NCBI RefSeq assembly: GCF_046237625.1 | Contig: NZ_CP143545.1 | Location: forward strand, 992,001-1,056,000 | Source of the DNA: Paraperibacillus esterisolvens | Lineage (GTDB): Bacteria > Bacillota > Bacilli > Bacillales > DSM-1321 | Length of the DNA stretch: 64,000 nucleotides | Direction: 5' to 3' | Part shown: piece by piece, positions 50,686-58,501 of the stretch | Position numbering within the stretch: the first letter of the stretch is position 1 | Layout: each line of letters opens with the position of its first letter | The notes under the pieces: generated by a model | What the model saw: the letters and a program-made list of their open reading frames with translations, nothing else | Database searches by the model: none | Told to the model about the DNA's origin: nothing | Program-made: the position numbers and the translations under genes

Positions 50686-51206
50686 CAAGAATTTTCCAGG
50701 TGTGCGGCTTCCAGAATACCGGGAAAACCTCAGTTGTGACGAAAGTCATTTCTCATTTTGCTGCCGTGGGTATCAAGGCTGCAGTGCTTAAGCACCATGG
50801 GCATGGAGGGAAGCTTGCTGTGGGGGGCTATCAGAAGGACTCTGAGCGCTACCTTGAGGCTGGGGCACATGTATCCCTTGCCGCAGGGGGAGGAAGCTTT
50901 CAGGTGCTTGCTGATGGAGTGGAGCTGGACCTGATGACCCAGCTTAAGGTTGCAGCCTGCCTGGAACCGGATCTTATCTTGATTGAGGGATATAAGATGG
51001 AAGGGTTTCCTAAGATTCTGATGATCAGGGAAGAGAAGGACCTTGCCCTGGTGGAGAAGACTATGAATGTTAAAGGAATCATAACCTGGCCGGAAGCTAT
51101 AATAGATAATTCAAAAATAGGAGACATCCAGCATTTTTCATTGGAAGATCCAAGACTTGCAGAGAATGTCTGCAGACTGATACTGGAAACAGGTTCCGAG
51201 TTTTGA
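50682..51206 (+). CDS. mobB: Molybdopterin-guanine dinucleotide biosynthesis protein MobB
   Basis: A 174-residue P-loop GTPase-like protein. GFQNTGKTS (residues 8-16) is the nucleotide loop, followed by KHHGHGG and the DLILIEGYKMEGFPKI block of the family. MobB assists MobA in making the dinucleotide form of the cofactor but is not essential in E. coli. ATG 50682 overlaps the moeA stop and has GGGGAGAGG upstream. mobA is not in the window. Confidence 0.93.
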   Translation: MTRIFQVCGFQNTGKTSVVTKVISHFAAVGIKAAVLKHHGHGGKLAVGGYQKDSERYLEAGAHVSLAAGGGSFQVLADGVELDLMTQLKVAACLEPDLILIEGYKMEGFPKILMIREEKDLALVEKTMNVKGIITWPEAIIDNSKIGDIQHFSLEDPRLAENVCRLILETGSEF

Positions 51207-51210
51207 ATAA

Positions 51211-51246
51211 ACATAAGCCCGCCATTCCCGCGGGCCAGCCTTATGT
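51211..51246. terminator. Compound hairpin between mobB and the sigma-54 activator
   Basis: Nested arms ACATAAG/CTTATGT and CCCGC/GCGGG; it overlaps the stop codon of the converging activator gene. No long T run. Confidence 0.55.
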
Positions 51247-52644
51247 GAATTTATACTGCCTGCATTTATCGTAGAAGCTGGTCTTGCCTATGCCGAGCAG
51301 GCGCGCGGCTGTCTGTTTATTGCCGTCTGCCTGGCTTAATGCCGCCATTAAGGCTTCCTTTTCAGCATCTGCAATGATTTCTTTAAGCGGTTTAATGGTT
51401 GTGGATTTCATCCGGCCGTATTCGGGATATCCCGGCAGGGCGGGCGGAATCTCCTGGTCACGCAGGTACAGTGGCAGATGGTTGAGAAGGATCTCTTGTC
51501 CGTCGAGGACATTAATTGCCCTCTCCAGTACATTTTCAAGCTCCCTTACATTTCCGGGCCAGCTGTGGCTGCACAGTGCCTCCCTGGTCGCCTGTGATAA
51601 AGCGATCCCCTGTTTATGGAATCTTTTTTCCAGTTTGTTCAACAGAATTTCTGCGATTGGGAGGATATCGTTCTTTCTTTCTCTTAAAGGAGGGATTTCC
51701 ACTTTTATGACATTCAGCCGATAGTATAAATCCTCACGGAATCGTCCTTCCCCTACCATCCTTTCAAGATTCCGATGGGTAGCTGCAATGATCCTCACAT
51801 CAACAGGCCTTGGTCCCTGTCCGCCGACTCTTTCGATTTCTTTTTCCTGCAGAACGCGCAGCAGCTTGCTCTGCATCATGAGCGGCATATCGCCTATTTC
51901 GTCCAAAAAGACCGTGCCAAGATGGCCGAGTTCAAATTTCCCCTTCTTGCCGCCTTTCTTTGCTCCTGTGAAGGATCCTTCTTCATAGCCGAATAGCTCC
52001 GATTCCAGCAGGTTTTCGGGGATGGAGGCACAATTCACTTTTATGAAGGGGAAAGGGGCTCTGCTGCTGTTCCGGTGGATACTGTGGGCGAAGATTTCCT
52101 TCCCAGTCCCTGATTCCCCAATCAAAAGGATGGAGGATCTGCTATATGATCCCCTCTCTGCCAGATTCCTGGCCTCGACAAAGCGGGGATCTTCACCTGC
52201 CAGATCACTGAATTGATATTTGCTCTTATACTCACCTTCGAACTTGCGCTTATAATACTGCAATTCTTCCAGCAGCGGCTGAATTTTCCCTGAATATTCC
52301 TGCCATTCACCTGGATTCCTGAAAATGACCGTACCTGCAGCGCCAACAAGCTCGTTATTTACATAGAGGGGATATCTGTTGGCAATCATCTCACTTCCCT
52401 TGATAGGCTGAACCGCGGAAAGCTCAGGAATTCCGTTTTGTGCGACTATATGCATCCTGGTGTTTTCAATGACTGAGTGAACCGGCATACCTATTGCATC
52501 CTGCTGCTCGATGCCGAGGAAGTCGCAATAAGCGGAATCCATATACCTGATGATTCCTTCCCTGTCTACAATAACAAGCCTTTCTGCTACCAGGCCTACA
52601 ACTTCTTTAATCCATTCAATTGGAAGCACATCAATGCCCTGCAT
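51241..52644 (-). CDS. Sigma-54-dependent transcriptional activator with PAS domain
   Basis: A 467-residue enhancer-binding protein. Residues about 10-110 are a PAS domain (VAERLVIVDREGIIRYMDSA), probably the sensor. Residues about 145-370 are the AAA+ domain with Walker A GESGTGKE, the sigma-54 loop as GSFTGA (usual form GAFTGA), Walker B FLDEIGDM and the arginine region YYRLNVIKVEIPPLRER. The C-terminus is a Fis-type helix-turn-helix (QTAARLLGIGKTSFYDKCR). ATG 52644 has AAGGTGG eight bases upstream; GTG 52656 is the alternative. It follows the dehydrogenase and permease genes, whose upstream region has a sigma-54 promoter, so it probably activates them. Confidence 0.92.
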   Translation of the reverse strand: MQGIDVLPIEWIKEVVGLVAERLVIVDREGIIRYMDSAYCDFLGIEQQDAIGMPVHSVIENTRMHIVAQNGIPELSAVQPIKGSEMIANRYPLYVNNELVGAAGTVIFRNPGEWQEYSGKIQPLLEELQYYKRKFEGEYKSKYQFSDLAGEDPRFVEARNLAERGSYSRSSILLIGESGTGKEIFAHSIHRNSSRAPFPFIKVNCASIPENLLESELFGYEEGSFTGAKKGGKKGKFELGHLGTVFLDEIGDMPLMMQSKLLRVLQEKEIERVGGQGPRPVDVRIIAATHRNLERMVGEGRFREDLYYRLNVIKVEIPPLRERKNDILPIAEILLNKLEKRFHKQGIALSQATREALCSHSWPGNVRELENVLERAINVLDGQEILLNHLPLYLRDQEIPPALPGYPEYGRMKSTTIKPLKEIIADAEKEALMAALSQADGNKQTAARLLGIGKTSFYDKCRQYKFT

Positions 52645-52677
52645 ATAAAAATCCACCTTATTGTTTTAATATAGGCT

Positions 52678-52707
52678 ATTATACAAGCAGATAGCAGGGC
52701 AGACCAA
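52678..52707 (-). promoter_or_regulatory. Sigma-A promoter of the activator gene
   Basis: On the minus strand TTGGTC and a perfect TATAAT separated by 18 bases, about 35 bases before the activator start. It would keep the activator expressed independently of the genes it controls. Confidence 0.62.
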
Positions 52708-52739
52708 TATAAACTTAAAATTCTAAAAATTTATTTATG

Positions 52740-53525
52740 TCATTGTGCTGTATAGCCGCCGTCTATCACACATGCCTGGCCGGTAATTCCGCCGGCCAGC
52801 CCGCTTGCAAGAAATACAGCATAATCCGCAACCTCCTGCACCTCAAGGAGCCTCTTTTGAGGGACCAGCGGATACAGAACTTCCTCAATCACTTTTTCGA
52901 GGGGCACTTTCCTCGTCCTGGCAAGGTCCTGCAGCTGGTTTTGGACGAGTGGCGTATTAACGTAGCCGGGGCACAGGGCATTGACAGTGATGGAATGCGG
53001 GGCACCTTCAAGCGCAGCTACCTTCGTCAGGCCGATCAGTCCGTGCTTTGCGCTATTATAGGCAGCCTTTCCTGCAAATCCAACCAGACCGTTAATTGAA
53101 GCCATATTTATGATCCTGCCTGATCCCTGTTCTTTCATGATCGGGAAGGCATGCTTTATCGCCATGAAAGGAGCGGTCAGCATGACCTTCAGCAAAAATT
53201 CAAATCTTTCCGTCGGAAAATCCTCGAGCGGTGAAACATGCTGGAGCCCGGCATTGTTCACCAGTATATCCAGACTTCCAAAATGGGATTTTGTTTTTGA
53301 AAGAGAATTTTCCAGATCCGCTTCCTTTGTTACATCGCAGGCCAGTCCCAGGGTAGAATACCCCTGTTCGGATAGGGAATCTGCCGTTTCCCGGGCAGCC
53401 TCCCCATTCAGGTCAGAGAAGACCACATTAGCTCCTTCTGCTGCAAATGCCCTTCCCAATTGCTGGCCAATACCGCTTGCTGCGCCAGTGATAAATGCAG
53501 TTTTTCCCCGCAAAGATAAATCCAT
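52740..53525 (-). CDS. 3-hydroxybutyrate dehydrogenase-like SDR
   Basis: A 261-residue short-chain dehydrogenase with TGAASGIGQQLG (NAD-binding, residues 14-25), VNNAG, the catalytic YNSAKHG (YxxxK) and the PG block ALCPGYVNTPLV with VNALCPGYV typical of D-3-hydroxybutyrate dehydrogenases. That enzyme oxidises 3-hydroxybutyrate to acetoacetate. The C-terminus ending TGQACVIDGGYTAQ also fits. GGAGGG lies upstream. It is 30 bases after the GntP-type permease, and both are presumably read from the sigma-54 promoter. Confidence 0.85.
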   Translation of the reverse strand: MDLSLRGKTAFITGAASGIGQQLGRAFAAEGANVVFSDLNGEAARETADSLSEQGYSTLGLACDVTKEADLENSLSKTKSHFGSLDILVNNAGLQHVSPLEDFPTERFEFLLKVMLTAPFMAIKHAFPIMKEQGSGRIINMASINGLVGFAGKAAYNSAKHGLIGLTKVAALEGAPHSITVNALCPGYVNTPLVQNQLQDLARTRKVPLEKVIEEVLYPLVPQKRLLEVQEVADYAVFLASGLAGGITGQACVIDGGYTAQ

Positions 53526-53555
53526 AAGAGTTTCCCTCCAAAAATACTATACTTT

Positions 53556-55001
53556 TTATCTCCATCCAGTAAGGCTGTACAAGCCGATAATCAGGAATAC
53601 AGTCAGAGTCTTTAGGATGGTTATCGCAAAAATATCCTTGTAAGACTGCCTGTGGGTCAGGCCAGTAACGGCCAAGAGGGTGATGACTGCCCCGTTATGG
53701 GGAAGTGTATCCATCCCGCCGGACGCCATGGATATTACCCTGTGCATGACTTCAGGGGGAATGTTCAATTCATTGATGGCGGCAATATATTTATCTGACA
53801 TGGCCGCCAGGGCGATTCCCATTCCGCCCGAAGCAGAACCGGTCACACCGGCAAGTGCAGTAGTAGTAATCGCACCATTGACAAGTGGATTGGTAAAGGT
53901 TTCGGAAATCCCCTTGCTGACTGCTGTGAATCCAGGCAGGGAAGATATAACACCCCCGAATCCATATTCAGCGGCCGTGTTCATTACTGCAAGCAGGGCA
54001 CCGCCGATGCTAAGGTTAAGGCCGGCCTGGAAGTCCGTGGTTACTCTTTTCCAATCAAACAGCAGGGCGGCGATGATTCCTATCGCAAGCGCCATTTCGA
54101 CCGACCAGATAGCCACCACTGCAGGCGTCTCCAATTTAACGACTGTACTCAGCCCGATGGCGGAGAAGTCAAAACCATCCGGATACCATTTTGGGATATT
54201 GATGGTGAATAGTTTATTGGTGACACCTACAAGAATAAGGGGAACAAAGGCAAGGATCTTGCGGGCTGTACTTTCTTCTTCTGCCGGCAGTCCACTTCCT
54301 TCCTCCTCCGGAAGTCTTGCTGCTGTCCCTGAATTCCCTGCCGCAAGCTCTCCTCCAAAACCTGTATAACCTTCACCCCGTGCCGCCGCTTTTTTGCGCT
54401 GGCGCTCTAAATAGACCATACCGGCTGCGAGGATGAATAGCCCGCCAATGATCCCGAGGACCGGGGCTGCATAAATATCAGTCTTAAAGAATGTAGTCGG
54501 GATGACATTTTGTATCTGTGGAGTCCCGGGGAGTGCATCCATTGTGAAGGTAAAGGCTCCAAGGGCAATCGTGCCGGGTATCAGGCGTTTAGGAATATTC
54601 GCTTCGCGGAACAGATTCGCAGCAAACGGATAAACCGCGAAAACCACTACGAACAGGCTGACACCGCTATAGGTAAGGATCGCACCCAGGAGAACAATGG
54701 CAAGCATGGCCCTTTTGGCACCTACCAGCCTTGCGATGGTTCTCGCAATGGAAGCGGCGATGCCGGACATTTCAACTACCTTTCCAAAAATCGCACCTAA
54801 GAGAAAAACCGGGAAATACGACTTGATAAAACCAACCATTTTTTCCATGAATATGTTGGAGAAGAATGGCAGTACATAATGGGGATCTGTCAGCAATACA
54901 GCAAACAGGGCACAGATGGGAGCAAAAAGTATGACGGAAAATCCCCTATAAGCCACAAACATCAAGAGGCACAAAGATAATAAGATAATAACGAACTCCA
55001 T
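53556..55001 (-). CDS. GntP-family organic acid permease
   Basis: A 481-residue membrane protein of the GntP family (gluconate:H+ symporter group) with about twelve helices. Characteristic stretches are YFPVFLLGAIFGKVVEMSGI, AYPFAANLFREANIPKRLIP-like residues 125-145, and TTALAGVTGSASGGMGIALA, with the MASGGMDTLPHNGAVITLL block near residue 420. Next to a 3-hydroxybutyrate dehydrogenase the likely substrate is 3-hydroxybutyrate, as for similar pairs in other bacteria; gluconate is less likely because no gluconate kinase is near. GGAGG lies upstream of its ATG at 55001. Confidence 0.85.
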   Translation of the reverse strand: MEFVIILLSLCLLMFVAYRGFSVILFAPICALFAVLLTDPHYVLPFFSNIFMEKMVGFIKSYFPVFLLGAIFGKVVEMSGIAASIARTIARLVGAKRAMLAIVLLGAILTYSGVSLFVVVFAVYPFAANLFREANIPKRLIPGTIALGAFTFTMDALPGTPQIQNVIPTTFFKTDIYAAPVLGIIGGLFILAAGMVYLERQRKKAAARGEGYTGFGGELAAGNSGTAARLPEEEGSGLPAEEESTARKILAFVPLILVGVTNKLFTINIPKWYPDGFDFSAIGLSTVVKLETPAVVAIWSVEMALAIGIIAALLFDWKRVTTDFQAGLNLSIGGALLAVMNTAAEYGFGGVISSLPGFTAVSKGISETFTNPLVNGAITTTALAGVTGSASGGMGIALAAMSDKYIAAINELNIPPEVMHRVISMASGGMDTLPHNGAVITLLAVTGLTHRQSYKDIFAITILKTLTVFLIIGLYSLTGWR

Positions 55002-55029
55002 AGATATCCTCCCTAATTCCGTTGTTTTG

Positions 55030-55041
55030 GTAAGCGCTTAC
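55030..55041. promoter_or_regulatory. cre site in the permease leader
   Basis: GTAAGCGCTTAC is a perfect 12-base palindrome; extended on the minus strand to TGTAAGCGCTTACC it fits the CcpA consensus at all but the last base. It lies 28 bases upstream of the permease start and about 130 bases downstream of the sigma-54 start, so it would act as a roadblock. Confidence 0.7.
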
Positions 55042-55182
55042 AAATATACACTGAGTATACAGTCCTTTTTTTCCTTTTCCTCCTTTCTCTGGTTTTGTCC
55101 CCTGCGCTGCAGGGTAAAACTCATAATGATTCAAAAAAATTCATGAAGATTCATTATGATTGTTTTTATTCATGATACTTAT

Positions 55183-55200
55183 ATGCAAGTTCCGTGCCAA
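55183..55200 (-). promoter_or_regulatory. Sigma-54 (-24/-12) promoter
   Basis: On the minus strand TTGGCACGGAACTTGCAT, a match to TGGCAyr-N4-TTGCw with the invariant GG and GC at correct spacing. Transcription would begin near 55173 and read the permease and dehydrogenase genes after a leader of about 170 bases. Confidence 0.9.
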
Positions 55201-55241
55201 AACAGGGGAGGTGTTATTTCAAGAGATGATTTTTTTGAATA

Positions 55242-55307
55242 TTCCGGTATTTCGGAAAAAGTAAAAGGGAATCGTACATAAATCCGGAAAATTCCGGGAT
55301 TGCGGAA
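55242..55307. promoter_or_regulatory. Two upstream activator sites TTCCG-N6-CGGAA
   Basis: TTCCG-N6-CGGAA occurs at 55242-55257 and 55292-55307, exactly 50 bases apart (about five turns) and centred about 77 and 127 bases upstream of the sigma-54 start. This is the geometry expected for enhancer binding by a Fis-type activator. Confidence 0.75.
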
Positions 55308-55328
55308 ATAGTTAATGAAATACACATA

Positions 55329-55346
55329 AATACATAAAAATTCATT
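55329..55346. promoter_or_regulatory. ARG box 1 upstream of argC
   Basis: AATACATAAAAATTCATT matches 13 of 18 bases of the AhrC/ArgR consensus CATGAATAAAAATTCAAG, including the whole central ATAAAAATTCA. It abuts the -35 of the argC promoter. Confidence 0.6.
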
Positions 55347-55374
55347 TGCATTTATTTTTATACAATCATATAAT
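55346..55374 (+). promoter_or_regulatory. Sigma-A promoter of the arginine operon
   Basis: TTGCAT and a perfect TATAAT separated by 17 bases; transcription would start near 55381, between the two ARG boxes. Confidence 0.65.
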
Positions 55375-55386
55375 GTATAATTAATA

Positions 55387-55404
55387 TATGAATTAAAATG
55401 GAAT
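55387..55404. promoter_or_regulatory. ARG box 2 upstream of argC
   Basis: TATGAATTAAAATGGAAT matches 13 of 18 bases of the ARG-box consensus and lies just downstream of the start of transcription. Confidence 0.55.
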
Positions 55405-55425
55405 TCATTTTGGAGTTGATGATGG

Positions 55426-56460
55426 TTGAAGGTGTCGATCATAGGTGCAACAGGATATGGAGGAGCTGAATTGGTAAGGCTGATCAGCAATCATCCGCAT
55501 ATGGAGATAGCCGGGCTGCATTCCTCCTCGCGGACAGGACATGAATATGCGGCTGAATATCCACATTTTATGTATAAAGTTGAAGAAATGCTGCAGGAAA
55601 TCAATCCGGAAAAAATGGCAGAAGAATCAGACCTCGTTTTCCTTGCTGCCCCTAATGGTGTTTCCGCGGAACTTGCCCCTCAGTTCCAGAGTCTGAACAC
55701 TAGAGTAGTAGATTTATCCGGAGACCTTAGAATCAAAAACAGGGATGACTATAGGGATTGGTACAAAATGGAGCCTGCTCCGGAAGAAATACTGAGCAGT
55801 GCTGTTTACGGCCTTCCCGAATGGAACAGAGAAAATACAGCAGATGCAAAGATCATTGCCAATCCAGGCTGTTTTCCCACTGCTGCACTTCTTGGGCTTG
55901 CCCCGCTGCTGCAAAACTATGATTCTATTGAAGATATCATCATTGATGCAAAAACTGGGGTTTCCGGTGCCGGAAGGTCGCTTTCGGCAGGGGCCCATTT
56001 CAGTGAAGTTAATGAAAACTTTAAAATATATAAAGTTAACCGGCATCAGCATACTCCGGAGATTGAACAGCAGCTGCAGGCGTGGAATCCAAAAGCTCCT
56101 CCCGTCAGCTTTTCTGCGCATCTTGTCCCGATGACCCGGGGAATCATGACTACCATGTATGTCAAGGGAGATGGACCAGGTGATGCCGCCAGACTTTGGA
56201 GCCTGTATAAGGAAACATATGAACATGAGCCGTTTGTCAGAGTTCATCCAAATGGGAGTTTTCCATGCACAAGGCATGTATACGGCTCAAACTACTGCGA
56301 TATTGGAACCTCTTATGATGAGCGTACAGGAAGAATCATGATCATTTCAGTGATTGACAATCTAGTTAAAGGAGCAGCCGGCCAGGCGGTCCAGAATGCC
56401 AATATCATGTTTGGCTTTAAGGAAGAGGACGGATTGTTAAGCCTGCCGCTCTATCCATAA
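55426..56460 (+). CDS. argC: N-acetyl-gamma-glutamyl-phosphate reductase
   Basis: ArgC reduces N-acetylglutamyl phosphate to the semialdehyde with NADPH. The 344-residue protein begins MKVSIIGATGYGGAELVRL (nucleotide fold) and has the catalytic Cys in ANPGCFPTA near residue 148 and the His in SFSAHLVPMTRGIMTT. The start is TTG 55426, with GGAG ten bases upstream. It is the first gene of argC-J-B-D-carA-carB-argF, as in B. subtilis. Expression should be arginine-repressed through the ARG boxes. Confidence 0.95.
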   Translation: MKVSIIGATGYGGAELVRLISNHPHMEIAGLHSSSRTGHEYAAEYPHFMYKVEEMLQEINPEKMAEESDLVFLAAPNGVSAELAPQFQSLNTRVVDLSGDLRIKNRDDYRDWYKMEPAPEEILSSAVYGLPEWNRENTADAKIIANPGCFPTAALLGLAPLLQNYDSIEDIIIDAKTGVSGAGRSLSAGAHFSEVNENFKIYKVNRHQHTPEIEQQLQAWNPKAPPVSFSAHLVPMTRGIMTTMYVKGDGPGDAARLWSLYKETYEHEPFVRVHPNGSFPCTRHVYGSNYCDIGTSYDERTGRIMIISVIDNLVKGAAGQAVQNANIMFGFKEEDGLLSLPLYP

Positions 56461-56474
56461 AACAGGAGGCAGAA

Positions 56475-57707
56475 ATGAAGACAATCAAAGTAACGAGCAG
56501 ACTCGAAAAGCTAGAAAAGGGCAATATTCTCTCACCTCAGGGATTCAAGGCTGCCGGTGTTCATGCAGGCCTCCGCTATTCGAAAAAGGATCTTGGTATC
56601 CTCATTTCAGAAGTTCCGGCTTCCTGTGCAGCAGTTTATACAAAAAATGCAGTCATTGCAGCACCTTTGACTGTAACCAAGGAAAGCATCGCAGCCGAAG
56701 GGCGCCTGCAGGCCATTGTCGTGAACAGTGCCTGTGCCAATGCCTGCACAGGGAGCAGGGGGTTGAAGGATGCCTATGAGATGAGGAAGTCTGTCTCTGA
56801 GAGATTTTCAATGCCTCAGCATATGGTTGCCGTAGCCTCCACTGGAGTGATTGGGGAATATCTCGATATGGAGAAGATCGTCAGCGGAATACAGGCCCTG
56901 GAGCCGTCTGGCGAGCCTCTGGATGCGGATGATTTTGAGACCGCCATCTTGACGACGGATACGAAAACCAAACATACCGGCTATTCGATTGATATAGATT
57001 CTGTCAAAATAACAGCAGGCGGCGCAGCCAAAGGTTCAGGAATGATCCATCCCAATATGGCTACCATGCTCGGCTTCATCACCACGGATGCCAATATTGA
57101 CTCTGTCTCACTGCAGAACGCACTGTCTGAAATCACAGACAAAACCTTCAATCAAATTACTGTGGATGGAGATACATCCACCAATGATATGGTCATTGTG
57201 ATGGCAAATGGCAAAGCAGGGAATTCCATACTTAATGAGAGCCACCCGGAATGGGAGAAATTTGTCTGCCTGCTTCAGCAGACTTCTGAGGATCTGGCTA
57301 AACAAATTGCACAAGACGGTGAGGGGGCGACAAAGCTTATTGAAGTCAATGTATCAGGATGCCTGACAGACGAGGATGCACAGAAGGCTGCCAAAACGAC
57401 GGTGGGGAGCAATCTGGTGAAAACGGCTGTGTTCGGGGCGGACGGGAATTGGGGCCGTATCATTGGCGCTCTTGGGAGAAGCGGTATCCGCTTCAATCCG
57501 GATCTTGTGACCATATACTTTGGAGAGACTGTGGTCTTGAACCGGGGAGAGCCCATGCCTTTCTGTGAAGAGACCGTGACGGAATATTTAAAGTCAGAGT
57601 CGGTCGTGATCAACATCCTGCTTGAGGAAGGAACGGGCAGGGGAACTGCCTGGGGCTGCGACCTTACTTATGATTATGTCAAAATAAATGGGAGCTACCG
57701 GTCATAA
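56475..57707 (+). CDS. argJ: Bifunctional ornithine acetyltransferase/N-acetylglutamate synthase
   Basis: ArgJ moves the acetyl group from acetylornithine to glutamate and can also acetylate glutamate from acetyl-CoA, so the pathway recycles acetate. The 410-residue precursor is cut by itself before the Thr in MIHPNMATMLGF near residue 197 into alpha and beta chains. KGSGMIHPNMATML and the DGDTSTNDM-like VDGDTSTNDMVIVMANG block are conserved. AGGAGG precedes the ATG. It lies 14 bases after argC and shares one base with argB. Confidence 0.96.
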   Translation: MKTIKVTSRLEKLEKGNILSPQGFKAAGVHAGLRYSKKDLGILISEVPASCAAVYTKNAVIAAPLTVTKESIAAEGRLQAIVVNSACANACTGSRGLKDAYEMRKSVSERFSMPQHMVAVASTGVIGEYLDMEKIVSGIQALEPSGEPLDADDFETAILTTDTKTKHTGYSIDIDSVKITAGGAAKGSGMIHPNMATMLGFITTDANIDSVSLQNALSEITDKTFNQITVDGDTSTNDMVIVMANGKAGNSILNESHPEWEKFVCLLQQTSEDLAKQIAQDGEGATKLIEVNVSGCLTDEDAQKAAKTTVGSNLVKTAVFGADGNWGRIIGALGRSGIRFNPDLVTIYFGETVVLNRGEPMPFCEETVTEYLKSESVVINILLEEGTGRGTAWGCDLTYDYVKINGSYRS

Positions 57708-58501
57708 TGGATCATGGAAAAAAGATCATCGTCATAAAATGCGGAGGAAGCACGCTTCATTCGCTTTCTCAAGCATTCTTTTCAAGTCTTTTAGAGCTGC
57801 AGAAGGGCGGCTATGAATTGGTGTTTATCCATGGCGGCGGACCGGATATCAATGAGGCACTCGAAATGTTCCAGATCAAACCGGAGTTCAGGGACGGCCT
57901 GAGGAAAACTACTAAAGAGGTCATGGAAACAGTCGAGCTGGTCCTGGCAGGGAAGACGAATCGGAAGCTTACCGCCATGCTGCTCGAGAATGGGCTTCGG
58001 GCAGTCGGTTTGAATGGATCGGATGGACTGATCCAGGGTGAGGTTATCGATGAGGAGGGACTTGGACTGGTTGGCAGAGCATCCTCTGTCAATCCGGATT
58101 TATTGCACGTCATGCTTGCCTCAGGTTTTGTGCCGGTGGTCACTCCGATTGCGGCAGCGGGCTCTGAAAAATTAAATATAAATGCCGATATGGCTGCCGG
58201 TGCAGTGGCAGAAGCGCTACAGGCTGAAATGTGTCTGTTCATTACCGATGTGGACGGAGTGCTTAAGGATGGAGAATTATTAGAAACACTGACACTCTCG
58301 GAATCAGAAGAGCTGATTGAAGATGGAACAATTTCTGGAGGGATGAAGCCAAAGGTTGAAACTGCCTTATCCGTTTTAAAACAGGGAGCAGGCAGGGTGA
58401 TGATTGCCAGCGGAAAAAAGAAGTTTTATGAACGCGGCTATTTTATAGGAACTGTATTTTATCCCGATAAACATCACACGGGGAAGGAGGCTTCATTATG
58501 A
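57707..58501 (+). CDS. argB: Acetylglutamate kinase
   Basis: ArgB phosphorylates N-acetylglutamate. The 264-residue amino-acid-kinase fold has the phosphate loop IKCGGST at residues 8-14, FIHGGGPDINEAL, NADMAAGAVAEAL and the C-terminal GGMKPKVETALSVL. The start overlaps the argJ stop (TAATG), and the end overlaps argD by four bases. It lacks the N-terminal helix of the arginine-inhibited hexameric type, so feedback inhibition by arginine is uncertain. Confidence 0.95.
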   Translation: MDHGKKIIVIKCGGSTLHSLSQAFFSSLLELQKGGYELVFIHGGGPDINEALEMFQIKPEFRDGLRKTTKEVMETVELVLAGKTNRKLTAMLLENGLRAVGLNGSDGLIQGEVIDEEGLGLVGRASSVNPDLLHVMLASGFVPVVTPIAAAGSEKLNINADMAAGAVAEALQAEMCLFITDVDGVLKDGELLETLTLSESEELIEDGTISGGMKPKVETALSVLKQGAGRVMIASGKKKFYERGYFIGTVFYPDKHHTGKEASL

